The notes under the pieces: model-generated
The model's input: the letters and a program-made list of their open reading frames with translations, nothing else
The model's database searches: none
What the model was told of the DNA's origin: nothing
Assembly: GCA_003140215.1 (NCBI GenBank)
Contig: PLJL01000004.1
Coordinates: 404,193-468,192, forward strand
Direction: 5' to 3'
Origin: Vulcanimicrobiota bacterium
GTDB lineage: Bacteria > Vulcanimicrobiota > Vulcanimicrobiia > Vulcanimicrobiales > Vulcanimicrobiaceae
DNA: 64,000 nt
In this document: in pieces, positions 59,982-64,000 of the stretch
Layout: each line of letters starts with the position of its first letter
Numbering within the stretch: position 1 is the stretch's first letter
Program-made: the position numbers and the translations under genes

Positions 59982-61241
59982 CTGAAGTTCCTCGCCGCGG
60001 CGCTGCTCGCGCTCATGGTGTTGTGTGCCGCCCCCTCCGCCGCGGCGGCCCGCACGCGGCTCGACACGCGCGTCGACATGCTCACGACGCAGCAGCTGCT
60101 CAAGCGCGACGCCTCGGGGCTCGTCGACGAAGGACGCCAGCGGCGCGCGCGCACGATCGCCGATCTGCGGCACGTCGCCTCGACCGGCTGGGGGATCGCG
60201 CAGATTCTGGCCTTTTGGTGGCTGTGGCGCTCGGGCGCCGGGGCGCGCATCCGCGACGCGGTGCGCCGTCGTACGCGCAGCCGGGCCATGCAGCGCACCG
60301 TGTTCGGGGCGATCCTGGGCGCGCTCGGTCCGGTTGCTGCGCTCCCCTTCGCGCTGGCGAGTTATCGCATCGGCTTCAATGCCGGCGTCACCGACGAGCG
60401 GCTCCCGCAATGGTTCCTCGACTACCTCTTGCGCATCGGGCTCGACGCGCTGCTCGGCGCCGTGATCGTCGTCGGCGTCCTGAGCTTGGTCGAGAAGCTG
60501 CGCGTGTGGTACCTCGTCGTGATGGCGGCTCTGTTCGCCGGCGCGCTCGCCGGCGTCGCCTTCACCCCCCTATTGCCGTTCGGACCGCCGCACAAGACGA
60601 CGCCGAACGCGCTCGCCGCCGCCGGTGCGCAGCTCGCCGCCGCGGTCGGCGTCCCGGGCACGCCCGTCGTCGTCCTCGCCAGCTCGCGCCACAGCAACGC
60701 GATGGCGGCGCACGCCGCCGGGATCGGCCCGACCTCGCGCGCGCTCGTCGGCGACGTCACGCTGGTCCACATGACGCAGCCCGAGCTGCGCGTGGCGCTC
60801 GCCCACGCGTTCGCCCACGTGCGGTTCGGCGACCCGCTGCGCCAAACGCTGATGGCCGTTTGGCTGTTCGTGCTCGCCGCCGCCGCCGCGGTGCTGCTCA
60901 GCGATCGGGTCGGCTTCCGGCGCGACGACGATGCGCTCTCGCGCCTCGCGCTGGTCTCGACCTTCTTGGGGCTGGTGCTGATCGTCGTGTATCCAATCTA
61001 CAACACCTACGCGCGCAACCTCGAAACCCGCGCCGACGGGGCGGCGCTCGCCGCGACGCACGATCCGGCGTCGACCGTGCGCGCGATGGTGCGCTACGCG
61101 GACAACGATTTGGTGCCGCTGTGCGACCGGCGCTCGATTCGCTGGTACTTCGACGACCGTCCGCCGTTGGGTGGGCGCATCGCCGCGACCGCCGGGACGC
61201 CCGATCCCTGTCCCGGGGGCGGCCCCACGCTCTCGCCCTAG
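59982..61241 (+). CDS. M48/Ste24-like membrane protein with degenerate zinc motif
   Basis: About 419 residues if started at CTG 59982, which keeps a complete signal peptide (LKFLAAALLALMVLCAAPSA); the first ATG is at 60015. Four or five transmembrane helices follow. The segment NAMAAHAAGIGPTSRALVGD and the third-ligand region NLETRADGAAL (Glu kept) match M48 zinc proteases. The HExxH motif is HAFAH (60804-60818): both His stay but the catalytic Glu is Ala. Probably a non-catalytic homologue, or a start/sequence error. Coupled closely to thyX. Confidence 0.7.
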   Translation: MKFLAAALLALMVLCAAPSAAAARTRLDTRVDMLTTQQLLKRDASGLVDEGRQRRARTIADLRHVASTGWGIAQILAFWWLWRSGAGARIRDAVRRRTRSRAMQRTVFGAILGALGPVAALPFALASYRIGFNAGVTDERLPQWFLDYLLRIGLDALLGAVIVVGVLSLVEKLRVWYLVVMAALFAGALAGVAFTPLLPFGPPHKTTPNALAAAGAQLAAAVGVPGTPVVVLASSRHSNAMAAHAAGIGPTSRALVGDVTLVHMTQPELRVALAHAFAHVRFGDPLRQTLMAVWLFVLAAAAAVLLSDRVGFRRDDDALSRLALVSTFLGLVLIVVYPIYNTYARNLETRADGAALAATHDPASTVRAMVRYADNDLVPLCDRRSIRWYFDDRPPLGGRIAATAGTPDPCPGGGPTLSP

Positions 61242-61248
61242 CCGGCTG

Positions 61249-62016
61249 CTAGCGGCGCAGGACGCCCGCGAGCGAGCTGACGCGCGTGTAGCCTTGCGGT
61301 ACCGCGAAGAGGCTGTCCTCGGGGTTGTCGGGCTGCACGGAGGTGAGGTCCAACTTCATCGTGCCGCCGAAGGCGCCGCTGCTCGCCGGCACGCTGCGCA
61401 GCGTGATCTGCACGGGGAAGTCGTTGAGATCGTCGGCGAGCGCGAGCTGAGCGTGGTAGTCCTCGGGCGACTTGCCGGGCAACTGGCGCTTCATTTGGAT
61501 GTCGAGGTTGGTCGCCGGGTGACCGTTTACGGTGCTGTGGCCGACCATCTGGATCGTCGCGGACTGGACGTCGCGCAGCGCCCCCGAAACGGTCGCGAGC
61601 ATGGCGAGCGGGTCACCCGCTGCCGCGGGTGCGGACGGTGTGCCGGCCGGTGCGGCCGTCAGGCGCGGGGTCTCGGCGGAGTAGTAGGTCCGGTTTGCGT
61701 TCGACCACGCGGTGAGCCCGCCGCTCGCGCCGTCGTAGAGCATGCTGACCCCGCCCGGGCCGATGAGGGTCGCCGCGAGCGCGCTCAGGTCGCCGCTGGC
61801 GCCCGGAAAGCCCAGCGAGAGCACGTCGAGCCGGTACAGCGACCCCTTGTGGTACAGCGCGACGTTGCCGCCGATATTGAGCGGCTGGCCCTGGATGTCG
61901 GCCAGGACGACGATCGTGCCGCTTGCCCGCAGGCCCGGGATCGCCGGACCCGCGCCGAGCAGCGGGGCCGAGACGAGAAGGAGCGCCGCCGTCGCGGCCG
62001 AGGCACGCAGGTTCAT
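61249..62016 (-). CDS. Secreted protein, unknown
   Basis: 255 residues with a Sec signal peptide (AATAALLLVSAPLLGAGPA, cleavage near residue 24). The mature part looks beta-rich (GTIVVLADIQGQPLNIGG; MKLDLTSVQPDNPED) with an Ala/Pro linker in the middle, compatible with a LolA/LppX-like lipid-carrier fold, but this is not established. ATGA overlap with the kinase-like gene upstream. Confidence 0.6.
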   Translation of the reverse strand: MNLRASAATAALLLVSAPLLGAGPAIPGLRASGTIVVLADIQGQPLNIGGNVALYHKGSLYRLDVLSLGFPGASGDLSALAATLIGPGGVSMLYDGASGGLTAWSNANRTYYSAETPRLTAAPAGTPSAPAAAGDPLAMLATVSGALRDVQSATIQMVGHSTVNGHPATNLDIQMKRQLPGKSPEDYHAQLALADDLNDFPVQITLRSVPASSGAFGGTMKLDLTSVQPDNPEDSLFAVPQGYTRVSSLAGVLRR

Positions 62017-62678
62017 CCCGTGTAGACTGTACCCGCCACCTGGGTTCCGAGGTGCCGCGAAGTCAAGAACTCGACGATCGCCGCGTGCGCGACCCGCCCG
62101 TCGCAGATCTGGGCCGCGCCGACGCCGCCGCGCACGCCCAGCGCCGCCGCCCGAACGGCCGCCCGCAGGTCGCTGGCCAGGGAACGGTCGTCCGCGACCT
62201 CGAGCGCCTCGGCGGGGGTGAGCTGCTCGACCAGAAGCCGGGTCTTGGCGTCGATCACCCCGCCCTGGTCGTGGAAGAAGATCGCGCGCGCCGCGCCGAC
62301 CGCGCTGGCGAGCGCCTGCGCCACATCGTCGGCGGCGACCGCGACGTCGGTACCCGTGAAGCCGAACCCGGTCGGCTCGATGACCGGGACGAAGCCGGCG
62401 TCGAGCAGCGTCCGCAGCAGTTTGGTCCCGACGTTGCCGATCTCGCCCCCGGCCGTCGGGATCATCCCGGCATCGGCGCCGGAGAGTCCGACCGCGGCAT
62501 CGCCGCTGCGGTTCATCGAGCGCACGACGGCGCGCGCGGCGTCTTGCGTCGGCGCCACGACCACCGGCCGCATCCCCAAGTTACCGAGGAACACGAGGTC
62601 GCCGAAGAACGTCGAGCCTTCCGCGCCGAGCGTCGCTTCGTCGACACGAATCACCATCGTACGGCGGTTGAGGTCCAT
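62013..62678 (-). CDS. Acetylglutamate-kinase-like (amino-acid-kinase fold) protein
   Basis: 221 residues from ATG 62678 with AAGGAGGAC upstream. The order VFLGNLGMRPVVV, AGGEIGNVG, and DVAQALASAVGAARAIFFHDQGGVID follows N-acetylglutamate kinase (ArgB). It lacks the canonical N-terminal GG/Lys phosphate loop and is about 60 residues short, so kinase activity is doubtful. May be a regulatory or pseudo-kinase. Overlaps the secreted protein gene (ATGA). Confidence 0.65.
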   Translation of the reverse strand: MDLNRRTMVIRVDEATLGAEGSTFFGDLVFLGNLGMRPVVVAPTQDAARAVVRSMNRSGDAAVGLSGADAGMIPTAGGEIGNVGTKLLRTLLDAGFVPVIEPTGFGFTGTDVAVAADDVAQALASAVGAARAIFFHDQGGVIDAKTRLLVEQLTPAEALEVADDRSLASDLRAAVRAAALGVRGGVGAAQICDGRVAHAAIVEFLTSRHLGTQVAGTVYTG

Positions 62679-62726
62679 CGCGTCCTCCTTTTCCCGGGAA
62701 CGCAGCGTATCGCGCGAACGGTTCAA

Positions 62727-62746
62727 AGGGCCGGACAAGCGGCCCT
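62727..62746 (-). terminator. Possible terminator after the CAP-domain gene
   Basis: On the minus strand AGGGCCG/CGGCCCT (seven pairs, six-base loop) begins eight bases after the CAP gene stop and is followed by TTTG. The U-tract is short, so termination is uncertain. Confidence 0.4.
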
Positions 62747-62753
62747 CTACTCG

Positions 62754-63251
62754 TTAATCGGCGAATTCCTCGACGAAGAAGACCTCACCGTCGCCGGCCG
62801 AGACCACCGCCACGCCGATCTTGCGCGAGTGCGGGTCGACGATGTTGGCGTAGTGGTCCGCGCTGTGCAGGAACGCCGCGTGCGCGTGTTCCTCATCTTG
62901 GTCGAAGGCCATGTTCTCGGCGAAGAAGCGCCGGCCGAAGCCCGCGGCGCGGAGGCGGTCCTGAAACGTGACGCCGTTCGGATCGGTGTGCCCGAAGTAG
63001 TGGCGCACCGCCATCTGGTTGGCCACCTGGAGCGCGAACTGGGAAAGCCCCTCGTCTTCGGCGAGCGTCACGAGGCCCCGACGCACACGCACCGCGTTCA
63101 CGTCGTTCATCAACGCGCGCGCATCGGTCGCGATCACCTGCGGTGGACGGGGCCGGATGAAGGCAAGCTGAATGCAGTCTTCTTCGGACGCTGTCACAGC
63201 TAGCGGAGCTAACGCGACAAGCGCCGCGATGAACGCAACGACCCGGCTCAT
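62754..63251 (-). CDS. CAP (SCP/PR1)-domain secreted protein
   Basis: 165 residues. Signal peptide to about residue 22. The CAP fold is recognised by LMNDVNAVRVRRGL, LSQFALQVANQMAVRHYFGH, ENMAF and HSADHYANIVDPHSRKIGVAV; Glu and His of the usual active-site tetrad are present. Extracellular; family functions vary (nuclease, lipid binding, spore coat). Between pth and the terminator at 62727. Confidence 0.88.
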   Translation of the reverse strand: MSRVVAFIAALVALAPLAVTASEEDCIQLAFIRPRPPQVIATDARALMNDVNAVRVRRGLVTLAEDEGLSQFALQVANQMAVRHYFGHTDPNGVTFQDRLRAAGFGRRFFAENMAFDQDEEHAHAAFLHSADHYANIVDPHSRKIGVAVVSAGDGEVFFVEEFAD

Positions 63252-63275
63252 AAGTCGATTGTCGGACGGATGGAC

Positions 63276-63848
63276 TTATTCTTTAGCGTTTACGAGATTC
63301 ATGGCCTGCGTCACACCTTGGGTTAACCAGGTCTCGACGCCGCCCACGGCACGGTCCACAATAGCAGGGAGTTCCTGCCGTTCGGCCTCCGAAAAGTCGC
63401 CCAGGACGCGATCGATCGCATCGAACTCCTCGAGGCTCCGTCCGATCCCGATGCGCAGGCGCGGGAAGCCCTCACCGAAGACCTCGATGAGCGACTTGAG
63501 GCCGTTGTGGCCGCCGCTCGAACCGCCGGCTCGCATGCGCAGCCGGCCGAAGGGAAGATCGAGGTCGTCGACCACGATGAGGATCCGGTCCGGCGCCACT
63601 TTATAGAAGGTCGCCAGACCCTGCACCGGCTGCCCGCTGAGGTTCATGTAGGATTGCGGTTCGACCAGGATCGCGTTGCGCTCGCGGGCGAGCGCGTAGC
63701 GGGCCCCGCTTTTCTTTTGCCAGTCGCGCGGGCCGACGCCGCAACGCCGGGCCAGCTCGTCGACGACGATGAAGCCGGCGTTGTGGCGCGTGAGGGCGTA
63801 CTTCGAGCCCGGATTTCCGAGCCCGACGACGAGCGCGGGGGCGGTGAT
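63276..63848 (-). CDS. pth: Peptidyl-tRNA hydrolase, apparent ATC start
   Basis: 190 residues if begun at ATC 63848. An ATG at 63647 would drop the first 67 residues, which are clearly Pth: LVVGLGNPGSKYALTRHNAG (with catalytic His in RHNAG), VEPQSYMNLSG, then VDDLDLPFGRLRMRAGGSSG and GHNGLKSL. The frame is closed by the rplY stop TAG at 63857-63855, and only ATC, no ATG/GTG/TTG, lies before the conserved part. Either a rare AUC start with reinitiation nine bases after rplY, or a sequence error. Recycles peptidyl-tRNA. Confidence 0.92.
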   Translation of the reverse strand: MTAPALVVGLGNPGSKYALTRHNAGFIVVDELARRCGVGPRDWQKKSGARYALARERNAILVEPQSYMNLSGQPVQGLATFYKVAPDRILIVVDDLDLPFGRLRMRAGGSSGGHNGLKSLIEVFGEGFPRLRIGIGRSLEEFDAIDRVLGDFSEAERQELPAIVDRAVGGVETWLTQGVTQAMNLVNAKE

Positions 63849-63854
63849 CGGTGC

Positions 63855-64000
63855 CTACACCGCGGCGGGCGGTACTTCGGTGCCCGGCAATACCTCGACG
63901 GTCTCGGCCGGGGCCTCGTCGCCGGCGGCCGCGCGGGTGATCTCGACCGAGACGACGACCGTTTCGGGCGCCGTGATCAGCGTGAAGCCCTTGGGCAGCT
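63855..64000 (-). CDS. rplY: 50S ribosomal protein L25/CTC (3' end only)
   Basis: The last 47 codons are visible; the rest lies beyond the window. LPKGFTLITAPETVVVSVEI and the acidic tail ending EVLPGTEVPPAAV fit the CTC-type C-terminal domain. rplY directly followed by pth is the common bacterial order. Confidence 0.88.
   Translation of the reverse strand, partial: LPKGFTLITAPETVVVSVEITRAAAGDEAPAETVEVLPGTEVPPAAV

Noticed and set aside
1..64000. CRISPR arrays, tRNA/rRNA genes, IS elements, att sites or prophage
   Set aside because: No spaced direct repeats of CRISPR type, no cloverleaf or rRNA sequence, no transposase or integrase frame was found on either strand.

Overview
The window is 64 kb of very GC-rich bacterial chromosome, packed with genes: no gap exceeds about 300 bases, many neighbours overlap by 1-4 bases (ATGA, GTGA, TGATG), and GTG starts are common. 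The content is mostly housekeeping and catabolism. I see no tRNA or rRNA gene, no insertion sequence, no integrase, no CRISPR array and no prophage. A YqzL-like mini-protein, an aroK-aroB fusion, a split methylmalonyl-CoA mutase and a tricorn protease suggest an uncultured high-GC lineage of the Terrabacteria type (Ca. Eremiobacterota or Dormibacterota would fit). That placement is inference only.

Layout. 1-6.1 kb: fused LivM-LivG plus LivF (branched-chain amino-acid ABC importer), an SDR dehydrogenase, a pair of acyl-CoA dehydrogenases and a TetR regulator, probably an acyl-CoA/ring-degradation locus. 6.2-12.5 kb: threonine synthase, then the minus-strand operon yqzL-like/pheS/pheT/cvpA with a recognisable promoter, then a SpoU rRNA methyltransferase. 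12.5-17.5 kb: small membrane protein, a frameshifted NAD-dependent epimerase, NUDIX hydrolase, alpha/beta hydrolase, polysaccharide pyruvyl transferase and aldo/keto reductase. 17.5-22.9 kb: aroA-aroE-aroC-aroKB-aroQ, five coupled shikimate genes on the minus strand behind a promoter, a 25-codon Tyr/Phe-bearing leader ORF and an intrinsic terminator (candidate attenuator). 23-27.4 kb: M20 amidohydrolase, an unknown transglutaminase-like protein with a small partner, a lipoprotein and a short UDP-sugar dehydrogenase. 27.4-28.7 kb: infC-rpmI-rplT, with infC apparently starting at ATA. 29-33.2 kb: CDF cation transporter and tricorn protease. 33.4-37.4 kb: meaB, alpha/beta hydrolase, and the two methylmalonyl-CoA mutase subunits. 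37.4-40.4 kb: gltX and glmU. 40.4-44.7 kb: two tandem phospholipase-C-type lipoproteins and two tandem membrane-anchored proteins of unknown function.

44.7-58.6 kb is an almost complete purine-to-ureide catabolic region: xanthine dehydrogenase (Mo subunit plus a fused FAD/2Fe-2S subunit), membrane urate oxidase PuuD, 5-hydroxyisourate hydrolase, OHCU decarboxylase, allantoinase PuuE, an AllC-type amidohydrolase, adenine/adenosine deaminase, an 8-oxoguanine-deaminase-like enzyme and a lone allophanate-hydrolase C-terminal-like domain. A large adenylate-cyclase/AAA-ATPase/TPR regulator is translationally coupled to the deaminase. 58.6-64 kb: VOC protein, divergent ThyX, an M48-like membrane protein whose zinc motif has lost its catalytic glutamate, a secreted protein, an acetylglutamate-kinase-like protein, a CAP-domain protein, pth (apparently starting at ATC) and the 3' end of rplY.

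The most notable signals are regulatory: the aro leader, two non-AUG starts (infC, pth) of the kind IF3 discriminates against, a dispersed repeat absorbed in frame into pheS, and a (GC)n frameshift in the epimerase.
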